Assembly: GCA_950295325.1 (NCBI GenBank)
Contig: OX485807.1
Span: forward strand, 20,927,666-20,991,665
Source of the DNA: Polytrichum commune
Taxonomy: Eukaryota > Streptophyta > Polytrichopsida > Polytrichales > Polytrichaceae
Reading direction: 5' to 3'
DNA length: 64,000 nt
Shown: positions 34,448-47,115 of the stretch, piece after piece
How positions within the stretch are numbered: the stretch's first letter is position 1
Layout of the letters: each line of letters opens with the position of its first letter
Notes under the pieces: model-generated
Databases searched by the model: none
Seen by the model: only the letters and a program-made list of their open reading frames with translations
What the model was told of the DNA's origin: nothing
Position numbers and translations under genes: made by a program

Positions 34448-36360
34448 TGTATTTTGAATGTTTAGTGATGGTAAGAAACACAAGTAATGACGGAGAGGTG
34501 GCATCAGATGAAGAAACTTTGAAAGAAGCCGTTGAGAAACAAAATTAGGTTGATCTTGTGAATGAAGAAGTACATTTCATTTGCCTTGTAAAGGCAAGAG
34601 GAAAGAAATATCTATATGGGTCATTCAAACATAGGTTTAATTTGAATGACCATATGAAGAAAGCCCATCTTATGGTTCTTCCTAAAATCAAGCTGGGGCC
34701 GAAGAAAAAATTTAAAAAAATCATAAGGGTGGTGAATGTAAAAGCTATGAACTTAAAGGTGATGATAAACTCATTGAAGAGGGCAAAAAAAGAATTTTGG
34801 AAGAAATCGAAGCAATGGAAGACAAAAACAATTGTTACATGGGAAAAATTGAAGGCAAAAAATAAGGAGGTCCAACGTGTGGGTTCATAACTTCCACATT
34901 TAACTTTTATAAAAAATTCTCAAAAGCTTGAAGAGTTTTGGGAATAGTGTCATTGGGCAAGGGTGTAATCAATGTAAATAAATTTGAAAAATTGTGCAAT
35001 TTTCAAATTTTGGCTACTTTGATTTTTGAATGCCCTACTTCTACCAAGAGAATCACAAAGATTATGAGGAATTCATTTTGGGTATAGATTAAGAAGCAAA
35101 TGAAAATACAAGGAAAGAAATGATGGAACTGATTTTGAAATGACATCGTGCAAATTCTTTTACAAATGTGTAAGTATCTTCTTTTTTATTTGATAGTTTA
35201 TATTTGTGCGTAATGTTTATTTCTCAATGTGTTGTTGAGTGTCTATCTAGTATATTTTTGTTTCAAATTTTTGTGATAGGGCCATGGTATGGAATGAAAA
35301 TTAGATATCTATATATACAAATCTTCACAAGAAGATTTATAAAATGGAAAATGTTATTAGAATGGAGAGGATTGATGTTGCTTATGAACTTTATAAATCC
35401 AAATGTTTCAATGAGAATGAAGAAGAAGAAATTATTGAAAAAATTGTAGAGGAAGAAGAAAATGAAAATGGAGAGGAAAATGAAGAGAGAGTTGAGAATG
35501 AAGAAGTTGAAGTTGATAAAGGTAAAGGAAAATAGGATGGTAATGAAAACAACGACGATGAAGAAGAAGACAGTCAAGAGTGACACTTTCATAGGTTTTT
35601 ATATGAAATTAGTTCATGATAATAAGATTTTGTAATGCAATTTTTAGGATTATATTATCATTTTTGTACTATCATCTATGTGTGCAAGAATATTTCAATG
35701 TGTAGTTGTTCTTTTATTCTCAAACAATTTTATCCACATAAATACTAAATCCTAAATTTTTTCCATTCATTTTCATTTTTTGTTTTCATCCTAGGGGTGC
35801 CTAAAGTTTGAAGTTGCAAAGAAGCCATCTTCTATTTATTTTTTTGTATCAATGTGCATGCAACGATACTTTCAAAGATATTCTTACAAGTTTTAATAAC
35901 TTCCCATGATATCCAACAATAACAACCTCATTGCTCAGGTGCCTAATCTCCACAATAATTCAATTGACAAAACCGGGTATATTATGGAAACTATTGATTG
36001 ATTGGTTAAGACATTTAGAATTGGTTCTTATGATATTTGACATATCAATACTTGCATGAAAGGTACATGAGCCTAAAATGGATATTTCTCGCAAATTGAT
36101 ATCAATGTATGAATCTTCTGGATTTCCATTTTAAAATGCACAAAAATGCTACATTTTAGAAGATTATGATCTTTATCCAAACGGTGTGCATTTGAGGCTC
36201 ACGTACTTTGATTTTTGATATGTGTAGAGGTCAAAAAATAAGTTACATATTAAACTTTTCTAGGCCTTTATGCTAATAGAGTTATCCTTGCAGTCTCTCA
36301 AATACTCATCTTTTGGTAGAGAGTTTCACCACACTTTGGACATTTTTACATTTTCATTAA
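34448..36360. other. AT-rich intergenic DNA with Lys- and Glu-rich open frames
   Basis: Two plus-strand frames, 34,558-34,890 (Lys-rich, with 'FKHRFNLNDHMKKAH') and 35,344-35,535 (Glu-rich), show strong compositional bias and no recognised domain. They may be fragments of one decayed gene or purine-rich noise. The segment 35,400-35,580 is a GAA/GAT-rich purine tract. Confidence 0.35.
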
Positions 36361-36369
36361 ATAGGTGGT

Positions 36370-36545
36370 ATGGCTATTGCACAACATAAATGACTACTTG
36401 ATAAAAAACTTACAATCTTAGCAAAAAGTTATAGCACTGCACAACTCCGCATAGTGACACTAAATACCATGAACAGTGTAGTTGAATTACCAAATAAAAA
36501 TTGGAAAGAGCATTGGAGACACTCCTCACATTAATGCAGTCACAA
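36370..36545. repeat. Dispersed repeat, copy 2 (pairs with 25,100-25,310)
   Basis: Same ordered words as the 25 kb copy, with moderate divergence: 'GCAAAAAGTTATAGC', 'GTGACACTAAATACCAT', 'GTGTAGTTGAA' and 'CACATTAATGCAGT'. Confidence 0.6.
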
Positions 36546-37598
36546 CACCTTTGAAATTGCTTTATCCGATCTTATGTTTTCTATGCTTTTAGAAAGGAAA
36601 TGAAGATAATGTTGTGCAGGTATGACTTCTGCATGACCTACAAGTTTCCGAGCTGGGCCACCAGCACTGGCAACAACAAACTATTTAAATTTGACACGGA
36701 AGAATTCAAGTGATTTGATATGACAAGAAGGGCGAAGCTGATTACTCTTTAAATCCATCATAACCCTGCGGTGACCACTAATTGGAACTTGACAATGCAG
36801 ATAAGCATAAAGTCAAAGTAATGATAGCACTAGACATACTCCAGCATGACGGAAGTAGCTCGAAAGGCATAAATTGTTACAAAGGATCGTACCCTCATAA
36901 GAGTGTAAAGAGTGCAAGAACCAGAAGCAAGTGAAAGTTTTTCTCCATCCTCTTGCCACAAGATTACCTTCCTAACTGGTGCATTTTTTTGAGCTACTGC
37001 CGTATACAACCCAACCCATCATCTACAATGAGCAGTAAGGACATGTACAAGAGAAATAAAAAAAATCCTGTGAACATACTTTACAAGCAAGGCCTCCACA
37101 GTGGCCAGTTCCCTTTGTCTAGAATGTTGATACCCAGAATTGGAGATCAGTAATGTACAGAGTGACATCTAGATGAACCTTGGCTTGCATATGGACAAAC
37201 TAGTGCTACAATTTGTAGTGACCGCTGCTGATTGTGTCCTAAACATTTTTGACAAAAACATTACTGTGTATCCCCTTGCTGCAAAATAACTCACAAAACA
37301 ATTTGTCAGCAGTGTGTTCATTGGAACTAAACAGAATACCATCTGTATTACTTAAACTATTATGAAAATCGTAAGGATTACACATAATACTTGTTGTAAT
37401 AATAAATGATATACTATGTGGTGATGGTTGCATCTCGCTTCTAAGCCATTCCCTCAATTTCTCTTAAATTTGTATTTGCAAACATACAAAGAAGAAATCA
37501 TAATGATCTAGATCTTTGGGTTTCAGACATTGCCAAGATAAGTGATAGCAATAAGGCATAGCCTCTAATTGAGGGGGTTTATAGGGAATAAATAATAC

Positions 37599-40500
37599 CT
37601 GAGGTGGTGCATACATTATTGGCTGACCAGGAGGCATTGTTGCTTGTGCAACCATCATTTCCTGCCAAAGACCTTAAAGAGTAAGAATAGGCTGGTTCTG
37701 AATTGCAATGACTTTACCAGCTGAAAATTATATAAAAGGATCTGTTTATTGAAGTGGGCACAATTGGTAGATGGAAATTGTCATGCGATCTCCAATCCAG
37801 TCAAAATTGCCAACATACCCCATGGCTCTTGTCAGATCAATAAAGGTGGGAAGACTACAATTTTCCTTTGGGACTCGTTCAAGAAATTCTTTGTGCTATG
37901 CTAAGCAATGGAAAACTTTTAATTAACTATAAAATAAAGATGGAAAGTTTTCTTCGATGAAAGGAAGGGGAAAAGGAAAACAAGATAGTAAGATACTTAC
38001 AGGACCTCCAACAGGGTAGGCCATAGCTTGTGTTACCATCGGTGGGTAATACATGGCACCATATGGAACTTGATCCACAGAACCTCCAGACCAAGTGACA
38101 TTCTGCAACTCTTCCTCCTGAAATGCAACATTTTTCTTAGACCCACAGACCACAATACCTTACCCTTTAGATGCTCCTTGGAAGAACTTTGAAGGTAATT
38201 GCCCTCTAAGCCTTGTGCGTACTAGTACAGATTCCAGAAGCATAGGAGCAGCAGTGGCTGCAATAGTGAACTATCAAATCAGGTTTGTAATTATCTTATT
38301 GCATTAAACTTTAAGAAACTAGAAAACATTTTTTTTAAGGTTGAGATTCTTGGGTCACTCTTCCATAAAAGGGTCCTGGGCATGCTCTCATTTTTGTAAG
38401 TCACTTCCACCTCCTCAATTTAGAGATCCCCGATTTGAAATTTGTTTTTTGACATCACAGCTCACACCGAAATGAAGCCAACATTTTATTTTGCACCCCA
38501 CATGACCACAGTATCAAGTTATGTCATTGTAATGAAAGAGGTAACTAGAAATCACTCTGCTAACCCATGTCTTGTTTTCCCGATTTGAGGTGGGATGACT
38601 ACAAAACACATTTTAACTACTCATATCCAGAAAGCTCCATTTTTCATAGTTTGAAGAGGAAAATAATTGACTGGACAGAATCCCATGGATGTGTCAATTG
38701 CATGATTATGCTGAGTTTGTGAAACCTGTTTTTTTAATCAACCTTTCCTTTGCTTCATGGGTATCAATTTTAGAGATCGAACAACCCCACATTGGAATAT
38801 TTTAGCAAGGATTTCCTTTTTCTGGACAATAGAAAATAATATTTCAAGATATATTACTAAATTTTATCAATTCTGACCTGAAACCCCATGCTGGAAGTTG
38901 TAGGCATTTTAAGCATTCAAGGTTGTTGCAAAACTCACCTTTAACTCATCCCGAGGGACAATATCTACAAGGAAATCAAAGATGTCACCCCGCGTGATAG
39001 CTCCAGCAATATCATTTCTTTGAAGTGTTCGCCGCTTATTTTCCTCTGTGTGAATCCATGACCTCAGGGTCAACTCTAGAATGAACATTTCGCATGCTTT
39101 TGCAAATAGAACGGGTGCTTCTGCTGCAATCATCTAGCAAAAATAACAAGCAAGACATGACGTGAGCTTATATCAATATGATGTATTGTGACAGAGAAAT
39201 TCACATAAACCAGTAGATCCTGCTTCGGTACTGTTATGGTTCTCATGCATGACATACATGATGAAATCCGCCATTCCAGAGAACAAAATTAGGGTGCACC
39301 TTGTTATATACTAAGGGTGCACCTTGTTATAACCATATTTCTAGAACAACCACCCTAAACTTCATACTATGTGAGATTTTGATAGTCAATGTCATTGATG
39401 TGTAGAAGAAGACAAACTCCAATCGAAGGTGAACAGCTAAATAGATTTTCAGAGCACACACCCATTACTCTGTCAAAATGAAGGTATTACCACTTAGATT
39501 GATGACAAGTTGTTATGGACCATACTCTGTTCTCATCAAAATGACTCTTCTCTGAGAGAAATATATCAATCTCCAAGCCAATTGCTCGCCTTTGGAAGAT
39601 GTAAATATTACAAAACATCATGTTTGAAGGAACTGACGGAAAACAAAATGTTTACCAATAAAATGATTTATTCAGACCTTTCTTACTGCCCAAGGCACTT
39701 CAAATAGGTCGACTCCACTATGTCCTTAACTCGTTCTTTTGACCGTCTATGAGCAATACCTGTGGTATAGAATTTGTCAAACCTAATGTATTGCAGACTT
39801 CGATAACATAATCTGACCTAAACCAAGCAATCCACTTGCTTCCACCTTGCTTGGTAATCTCTCCTTTTCTCTGAGTCAGAACATCAAAGCAAAATCATAC
39901 CTTCACATCCTCATCCGACTTCATAATCTTCTTGATGCGTGCTAAGGGCAGCTGATGATTCTTGAACTCTGCACAAAGCAAACATACAAGATCAATTGAC
40001 CAAGTCGGGAACAACCAAACACCAACATGGGCAACGCTTGTCCTAAAATCTGTAGCTGCAATTTTTGAGCAGCTCTTTACATATCTTCCAAAGTACTTCC
40101 ATACAAAGATTTCCTATGAAACCTAAAATTTAATTTGGCGAATTGATGAAGCTGAAGAATCCATTCGATAAGGAAAGTTGTCGCTTAGTGCACAAACTCT
40201 TCAGCGTATCTGCAGAAAGGAAAAACTGATCCTTTTGCTACAGATACTCCCACATTGGATCCCGAAGTCCTAATATGAGTCTGCTCTCAAATGATTTCCT
40301 ACAACTCCGTCCTGTGGGAAAAACTTGGCACTTCAACCAGAGCGTTCTGTTCTAATAAATGTATTCCAAAAGGAGTGTGCTATGAAGCCCTAAAAGACTT
40401 TAAATGTTTCTTCTTGATAGCACATCCAGATAATAGCTTGCCAATGAGAGTTGCAACATTCTTTCAATAGAAAAGAGCCAAGACACTCGGAACCAAACAT

Positions 40501-41532
40501 ACAGCACAACAAGGCAAACTGCCATCGAGTAAACAGCCACCAGGAATTGATGGAAAACAAAAAGTTAACATCCTACTAAAAGCCAGTGTACCGCCACATC
40601 CAACTCCTGTTTATAGAAAGCACGCACGGGAATCCACCAAACCTACTTAAACCGAGTGGTAATACAAATGTCATGAACCTTTCCAAAGAGGACAGTTAGC
40701 ATCATCAACTGTGCTGAACATTGAAGAGCTCTAAACTAAATGAACCAGACTCGAACAGCTAAAAGTCTCTCTCAAGGATGGAGTGATACAATCATAAGCA
40801 GATGGAGAAAGAAAGAAAGAAAGAAAGAGAATAATAACCTGTAAGATGTGTCAACAGCAGCTCTGACTTGCTGGTTTTCTCTGAAATGACGAACAAGCAA
40901 AAAAATAAACACGTCCCAGGATGAAATCATCATCAGCATCGTAACCTTTTATGGCAAGGGGAAGAAGTATCATAATACCGTAGAATGACCTTTTTCCAAC
41001 AAGGCAATTCCGTAAGAGTTATAGTAAGTAGTAGTACCGTTCAATTGCTCCATTTCTTGGTTCTGCTGGTGCCAGAACATCTGGAGCTGCTGGTTTTGCA
41101 TGTGAGGTTTCGATTGCCCTTGTTGTTGCATCTACACACATACACACAAACATCATCCACCAAACAACAAAAGAACATCACCGCTACATCCAATTTGTAC
41201 TCCTTAACCACATCTTTAATGCACAAAGGCATAAAGACATAAAGACACGGTGCATCAACACTCCAGGATTCAGAAAACCTAACCCCGCATGGACACTAAG
41301 GAGGTGAGAATCCCGGCCATGGGTGTTTGTGTTGCAAAAGCTTCATTTCTGAGCCGTTTTGGACCGCGTTTGGACTCACCTGTTGCTGTTGCTGTTGTTG
41401 AGCCTGCTGTTGTTGTTGTTGTTGTTGTTGCTGTTGTTGCGCTTGCTGGTAGTTTAATTGCATAGCACCTGGGTGTGGGATTCCTGGTGAAGTGGAGTGC
41501 ATCTGGTGCTGCTGTTGTTGGTGCGACGCCAT
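37599..41532 (-). CDS. NF-YC: NF-YC (CCAAT-box factor, HAP5) transcription factor subunit; last exon not resolved
   Basis: Exons 41,532-41,380, 41,131-41,038, 39,968-39,901, 39,133-38,939, 38,117-38,001 and 37,661-37,599 join in frame with GT-AG junctions (230 codons so far). A terminal exon must lie further left and was not found. Exon 1 encodes [10 protein letters not shown] and two Gln runs; exon 2 has '[14 protein letters not shown]'. The histone-fold domain spans about residues 83-170: '[16 protein letters not shown]', '[20 protein letters not shown]', '[18 protein letters not shown]' and '[15 protein letters not shown]'. NF-YC pairs with NF-YB and then NF-YA or CCT proteins to bind CCAAT-type promoters. 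Two family positions look changed: [10 protein letters not shown] where AAAITRTDIF is usual. An in-frame upstream ATG (41,649) could add 39 residues, but MASHQQQ is the family-like start. Confidence 0.93.
41395..41460 (-). repeat. CAG/CAA repeat encoding polyglutamine in NF-YC exon 1
   Basis: The plus strand reads GTTGTTGTTGCTGTTG repeats. In the gene this gives an AQ(12)AQ(7)-like run, mixed CAA/CAG with CAA frequent. It is a likely length-polymorphic site. Confidence 0.85.
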
Positions 41533-41595
41533 CGTTGCTGCGGCGCAATGGAGGTCTGTGCGCCTGCCCGCTCTTTCGCTTGAATGACCCCATGC

Positions 41596-41642
41596 GATGC
41601 CATGCCATGTATGTATATCCCCATGGCATGGCATGGCATCCA
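41596..41642. repeat. Inverted repeat in the NF-YC 5' leader
   Basis: GATGCCATGCCAT is followed about 15 nt later by its complement ATGGCATGGCATGGCATC. In RNA from the minus strand this would form a 12-13 bp hairpin just before the start codon. It also contains several ATGs. Confidence 0.65.
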
Positions 41643-41705
41643 CATGCATGTATGCATGGATACATACAAACTACTTAGGCTCGAGTGAGTCACATCCATG
41701 CGTGG

Positions 41706-41717
41706 CTTTATATAAGG
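41706..41717 (-). promoter_or_regulatory. Probable TATA box of the NF-YC gene
   Basis: The minus strand reads CCTTATATAAAG about 175 bp before the start codon at 41,532. No other TATA-like site stands closer. The site lies exactly where a repeat terminus (AAGGTAGATGGG, from 41,714 outward) begins. Confidence 0.55.
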
Positions 41718-41960
41718 TAGATGGGTCTTAAATGGTTGCGTTTTTCTTACTAGCCCACTTCCTCTAGGATATGAGACAAGCAAGATAAAGTTACAAGATG
41801 GTTGGCGAATTCAAATTGAGGCCGTTGTCACTTTCCTCATAATTTTTTGGAGTCGTATGAATGTCTTAAGTCATTATCAACGTGACGATTATAGTTCTCA
41901 TTAAATAGTCATATAGTGCTCTCCCATTTATGATGGTTATTGAGTTTATAATGGTTGTCA
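41714..41960 (+). mobile_element. AAGGTAGATGGG-family element, left end only
   Basis: It starts AAGGTAGATGGGTCTTAAATGG and continues with 'ACTAGCCCACTTC' and 'ACTTTCCTCATAATTTTTTG', as in the family member at 47,548. No matching right end was found nearby, so it is truncated or its right half has diverged. It lies immediately upstream of the NF-YC TATA box. Confidence 0.6.
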
Positions 41961-42898
41961 TATTTTGAGTTCACAGTCCAATCTTTTTTGAACACTTGTC
42001 TCTTCAGAATTTGTTCTTGGAGCCACACCAACTACACACAGTTTCTGTCAACTACACGAGTTTTTGCCAACTACATTTTTTTTTCAAAGTTCAAATGCAT
42101 TTCATAAGACTAGAAATTGGGTCAGCCTTGAAAAAAACAAAGTCACATGTGAATGTGACATTTCCACGAATACTATGTTACTTTGTTCATTCATCCTTAC
42201 AACGACCCAGTAAAAGTAGATTTCGTGTATTTTTCTATTGTGGTAATAAACATTCAAAATAGTTTGGAATGTGATTTAATCAACATGGGGCAACCTAATT
42301 GCACACATCAATTTAGACAACATGAAGCTCTAGCCCATATTAGTACATCTACATACTCCTTGCAACACTCATTGCCATAGCATTATTTAGCACAATAAGC
42401 GTATTCCATTCCACAAATAAGAATGTTACAAAGTAAAACCAACAACGGGAAAATGTGTTTACAATTCAGTGGACCTATCCTATTCAATAGCCGGTCTCCT
42501 AGGTTGTCACTATTAGTAAGTTGTCGATATTGGTAGGAAGACAACCTCGATGCAAACCGTTTGCCTACCAAAACTAATCAATACCTTAGTATAGAAAATG
42601 GCAGAAGACAAGTTGTTTAGAGTTGTTAATTGGTTGTCTAGGGTGAGCAAGTGGGACCGACATGAAGAAAGAAGACAGATGTTGGAAGTAGATAAATTAT
42701 GATTTGGGTTGAATATGCACAGTGAAGGATCTCAATTGCATTGTTCGGAAACAAACTCTGACATATTCCAGGACCCACCCATCATGCTCATTCAGTTGGA
42801 TAATGTTATGGCATAATCAAAGTTCTTCTCCACATACATAAACGTAGAATGTGGAATGTTTGTGTATAGTGTAGGGTCCCAAGGAAACAACTTGTGTG

Positions 42899-43233
42899 TA
42901 CACTCTAAACTCCGTAATATCACGCTTGCGGCAACCAAAGTGCACGTGATATCAAAGAATTTTGTAATGTTAACATGGATGCGTGATACAAGAGAACCAG
43001 TGTAACATGTGACACTAGGGAACAACACAAAGTCAACATTACAATAATGACAATGATGACAACACGATGCGTGTGAGCGTGTGGTTTATTTCAATGTCAA
43101 AACCCGTGATATATGGGAAGGAATCACAACAACAAGGATTGAGATTTGAACTGAGAGCATCCGTTCCCTAGGGTTTGGGGATTAAGAGAAGGAGTAACAT
43201 AAAGATGGTTGTAATTACGGAGTTTAGAGTGTA
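42899..43233. mobile_element. MITE with TACACTCTAAACTCC ends, copy 1
   Basis: TIRs TACACTCTAAACTCCGTAAT face each other at both ends. The interior matches 58,218-58,712 ('GGCAACCAAAGTGCAC', 'CATCCGTTCCCTAGGGTTT'). It is non-coding and its superfamily is unassigned. No clear target duplication is seen. Confidence 0.78.
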
Positions 43234-43440
43234 TATGATAGGTCGTACTACATGTTGAGCCCTCTTAGACCTTTTAAAGGGTACCATACACGGGGGTTAG
43301 CCTATTGGTGGAAGTTATTGTTGGGTTCATTCCGGATTCGGCATGGCAACATATATATATGTGGAAATTGAATGCACTTAAGTGGCGATATCTATACGGA
43401 ATGGCATGGGTCGAAGGATGAGGCGGTGGAAGGAATCAAG

Positions 43441-43458
43441 GAGGGGGGGGGGGGGGGC
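43441..43458. repeat. Poly-G tract
   Basis: An almost pure G run of about 17 nt follows 'CAAGGAG'. It is a likely assembly or slippage weak point. Confidence 0.8.
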
Positions 43459-44384
43459 ACCATTTGTGTAAGTTCATGAAGAATATCGGCCACCACGCAG
43501 GCTCTTTGCTTATCCACTTGTACAACGAGGACACTTGAAGAATGTTTGTTGACCACTTACGGTTACGACCTTAGAAACAGTGCTTCCCAAAGGACTTTTT
43601 TGGTGCATTGTGAAGCTCCAACGGCCTCCCATGCATGTCCATCTCGCGTTCAAACCCTCGAAAGGCCCAAGCGAAATCTCCCCAAAATTTGCCTAAAACA
43701 TTTCATCCCAATTCAGCGATTTGTTGAAGACGATCTGAGTTTTTAATGATGCATCTAATTGTACGAAGAGCATGTTTGTAGGGTTAGGATTGTTCACACA
43801 AAATTTCAGCCGTCCGTGTGTTACTGATCGATAGATTGTAATGTAAATGTGTACGTTAGTATAGTCAAGTAGAGGTGCATGTCCAGACAAGAGAATCCTT
43901 CTTGATTTTTAGGGCTAGCAATTCTGTAGATAGCATGGTAAACAAAAATCGTAACAAAAATAAAGGAAGGGGATCATAGTGATCGTTTGTGGTCAGATTT
44001 TAGATGCCGAATTGACCTATTTATGGACTACGTTGAAAATTTGAAACATCAAAAACTCAATGTCAAGGGTGCGAGCACTTGTAACAAACACTTTGAGCAC
44101 TTGAGAGTTTTATTGTACGTAGAAAAATTAATCACAAATTACAATTCAAAGATCTCATCATTACGCTACGTACAAAGAGTGCTAAGGTTATATACCCCTT
44201 TGTAGTTGCTACATGCGACATTTTGGGTGCTACATGACAAGTCATGAAGACCGCTCTAATGAACATGGCACATCCATTTTTAATGTGGAACCGACCCAAA
44301 TGTGTCTAGTGGTATAGTGATCCATGATATCATATCATTAGTGGTCAATTTAAAGTACGTGATTGCCCACTTTGGAACACAAAA

Positions 44385-44784
44385 CTACACTAAATATGAT
44401 ATTCAGTGTTTGATTATATTTAGTGTTGTTACCACCCTATCTTGCTCAACACTAATTTTGAATTCTTTGATAATTAGCGTCAGACATAAATGCACCACCA
44501 CCTTCCCTACCGCCACCTCACTTCTCCTTTTATCATTGTTAATTTTTATTTTATTTTTCATATCCCTACTAACACTAAATTCGTGCATGTAACTTCCACA
44601 TATTACCATAGTTGATATAATTTAGTGTTTGAGTTTGCATTTAATATCACTTACTTTCATAGGGTTAGTAATATTTAGTGTTTGAGTTTGCATTTAATAT
44701 CACTTACTTTCATAGGTTTAGTGATATTTAGCGTATGCGTTCGTATTTAGTGTATCAAACACTAAATATCCTATTTAGTGTAGG
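44385..44784. mobile_element. MITE with CTACACTAAATA ends and an internal 43-47 bp tandem duplication
   Basis: Left end CTACACTAAATATGATAT and reversed right end CCTACACTAAATAGGATAT match over about 30 bp. Inside, 'TTTAGTGTTTGAGTTTGC' plus 'ATTTAATATCACTTACTTTC' is tandemly repeated twice (about 44,622-44,715). 'TTTAGTGTTTGA' words recur throughout. Non-coding. Confidence 0.72.
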
Positions 44785-44795
44785 TTTCTTGGGAA

Positions 44796-46600
44796 TTGGC
44801 TCGTGGGTGGAATAGAAGCTTCTACCTTAGTTCAACCCTCATTACTTCTCGCATCCAATCATTGTATCCACTAGAAACCATTCGCAACCACACGCAAAGT
44901 GAACTCCCAATCGCTACGCGACACATGCAACTATATGCCGCATTAATACAACGCCTACACTTGTTGCTTAGTAATTCGGTGCAAGCAATTCCTATCCACC
45001 TAATGCTACGGGAAAGGGCTTTGACTCTTTCTACATATCCCGAAAATGTTTGTGCTACTACGCATCTTAACAAAATATCGGACTCGGTCTAAACACATAA
45101 GGTAGAATGGCCTATTGTGGACATCGAGCATTGTGGTCCCTTATCTAATTATCTTAATGTTTTCTTTGAATTGGTAATGACATTATGAACATATCACATG
45201 AATCGGAACATCTCTAATTTCTACATGAAAGTTCAAAGTCACAAACCTCATTTGACCCTTCCTAGTCACATAGCCCTCTCAAAGTGGACAATGTTGCACA
45301 TTGACATTTTGTTTCCTTCAGCCAATGAGTTGTGTTATTAGTCCTCAAAATAATACAATTACTATTCATGTTGAAGGATATGGTGCCCCACTTTGGGGGA
45401 AAAGTAGGTGTCCGAATCAAGGTCACTAACGAAATTGGGCGTTTTTGCCCTGTGTACTTAAGGTGTGTGGGTCTTATGTGGTTGCTATTTTTAATTGGAT
45501 ACTTATATTGGAGTGCTATATGACAAGAGTTTATTAGCAGAACGGACACCAAAAAACATAGATATTCCAATCCTATTGGACTATGTATGTCCTCAAAAAG
45601 CTAGTCACGGACTCATGGTCACCTTTCTAAGTCAATGGTTATCCCAGTGGAGGGGACCTATGGCAATCACTTTAAAGAAAACAAAATTCTTCAATTTAAC
45701 CTTCTATAACTTTTGTATCTCAAATGTAATGCTTAAGCTTGGACTTACAATCTATTTGATTCACACTTGCTAAGTGTTTGGACAATTCCCAACTAGACCA
45801 ACAATTACAAATTTAAGTGAAGTTGAAAGTGCTCACAATAGGGTCACATGCCTTACTGGGTCTTAGCTTGGCAAAAAAGGGACCACGTTTGGCACTGCGG
45901 TATGGATAGTCCAAAGTGTGGGAATGGTGGTTTGAAGGGAGGCAACTTTAAAAGACTTTCAATGATCCACTATTTTCAATAACCGACATACCATCGTGAG
46001 TGATGGCATTGGCACTTGCACCACGACCACTATCATACCACCTAAGCTACCATAGACAAGGTTGATGTATGATGCATATCCAATATGCAAGTTGCTTCAA
46101 CTTCAAGCTTTCACAATAGGTATTATTGACATATTCTAGAGCTTCATGGTGTTAATGTATATTTGTCCAATGAAAAGGTGAATATGCCCTTATAACATGT
46201 TTTTCAAATATAAGTTTATCCCATTTAGGTCCAAAGTTGATATCAAAGACCCCAAATTAGTATGGGATGGGTGCACATGGAAAGAATCAGTTTTAAGCTT
46301 ACATTGGATTTATTTTTTTTGATCTTCTTCGTTCACAATGATGAGTTTACATAGATATCACAAAGCTCCAACCTATGAAACATTTCGGAGGCATTTGATG
46401 CATGATCAATAAAGGACATAAGCCACACACTTGGTGATGCACGATCCTTAAATGTCAATGGACCTAGCTTGGTCACTTCTACTAGATGAACACCTATATT
46501 TGAGTGGTGTGTGATTAGATGTGGATCTAAGAATGAACACCAAAAAGACACATGTTCAATAGAGATTGGACTACGTACTCAAAATTTGATAATTATTCTA
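44796..46600. other. Intergenic DNA with scattered repeat fragments, no gene supported
   Basis: A 98-codon plus-strand frame (44,796-45,092) has no recognised features. At about 45,460 there is a further AAGGTGTGTGGGTCTTA-type terminus of the AAGGTAGATGGG family, without a clear partner. Confidence 0.4.
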
Positions 46601-46608
46601 AACTCAAC

Positions 46609-47107
46609 CACGGGTAGATCACTTAGTGCATTTTAAAAACGACGTGCGGCATAATATAGAGAGGATTAAAATCATTTGAAATAAAAATTATAAAGGAATT
46701 CCATATAATGAAGGGGCCATTAAATGTAGACAATCCCATTATAAGTAAGTTAGATGAACATAAAACGTGGGCCATTATTTTTTTGTAAAATTAATATAGG
46801 GGCTGAAGATAAGGATTCTAGAAGGTATGTTTAGTATGGTATGTAAATGGGTTTACGACTCACGGGGATGGATGATAATTGGGATTTCCATCTGTCCAAA
46901 ATTACTTAAAAGGAATATAGAGTACAAAAAATTACAGTGACTTGGACAATATAAGTAATGGAAGGGTGCAAACAAATGGGCCATTTTTGAAATTTAAGTA
47001 ATTATAGGGAGGCTTTAATTCAACCCTTGAAGGTAAATAGCCCCAAAACAAAAAAAACTCCCAGCCGCACGTGGTGCACAAAAATGCCTTAGAGTGATCT
47101 ACTCGTG
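46609..47107. mobile_element. hAT-type MITE, copy A (499 bp, 8-bp target duplication)
   Basis: TIRs of about 42 bp share 'GTAGATCACT', 'GCATTTT' and 'ACGTGCGGC' at the two ends, starting CACGGGTAG and CACGAGTAG. The 8-bp duplication AACTCAAC flanks it (46,601-46,608 and 47,108-47,115). An 8-bp duplication fits hAT. It sits inside a member of the AAGGTAGATGGG family; the related sequence near 48,165-48,185 shows the uninterrupted site. Confidence 0.9.
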
Positions 47108-47115
47108 AACTCAAC

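Noticed and set aside
34558-35535. A host gene from the Lys-rich and Glu-rich frames
   Set aside because: Strong purine bias, no recognisable domain and no supported splice junction linking the frames; kept only as a note.
44796-45092. 98-codon frame as a small gene
   Set aside because: No motif, no start context or neighbour that supports it, and it lies between repeat fragments.
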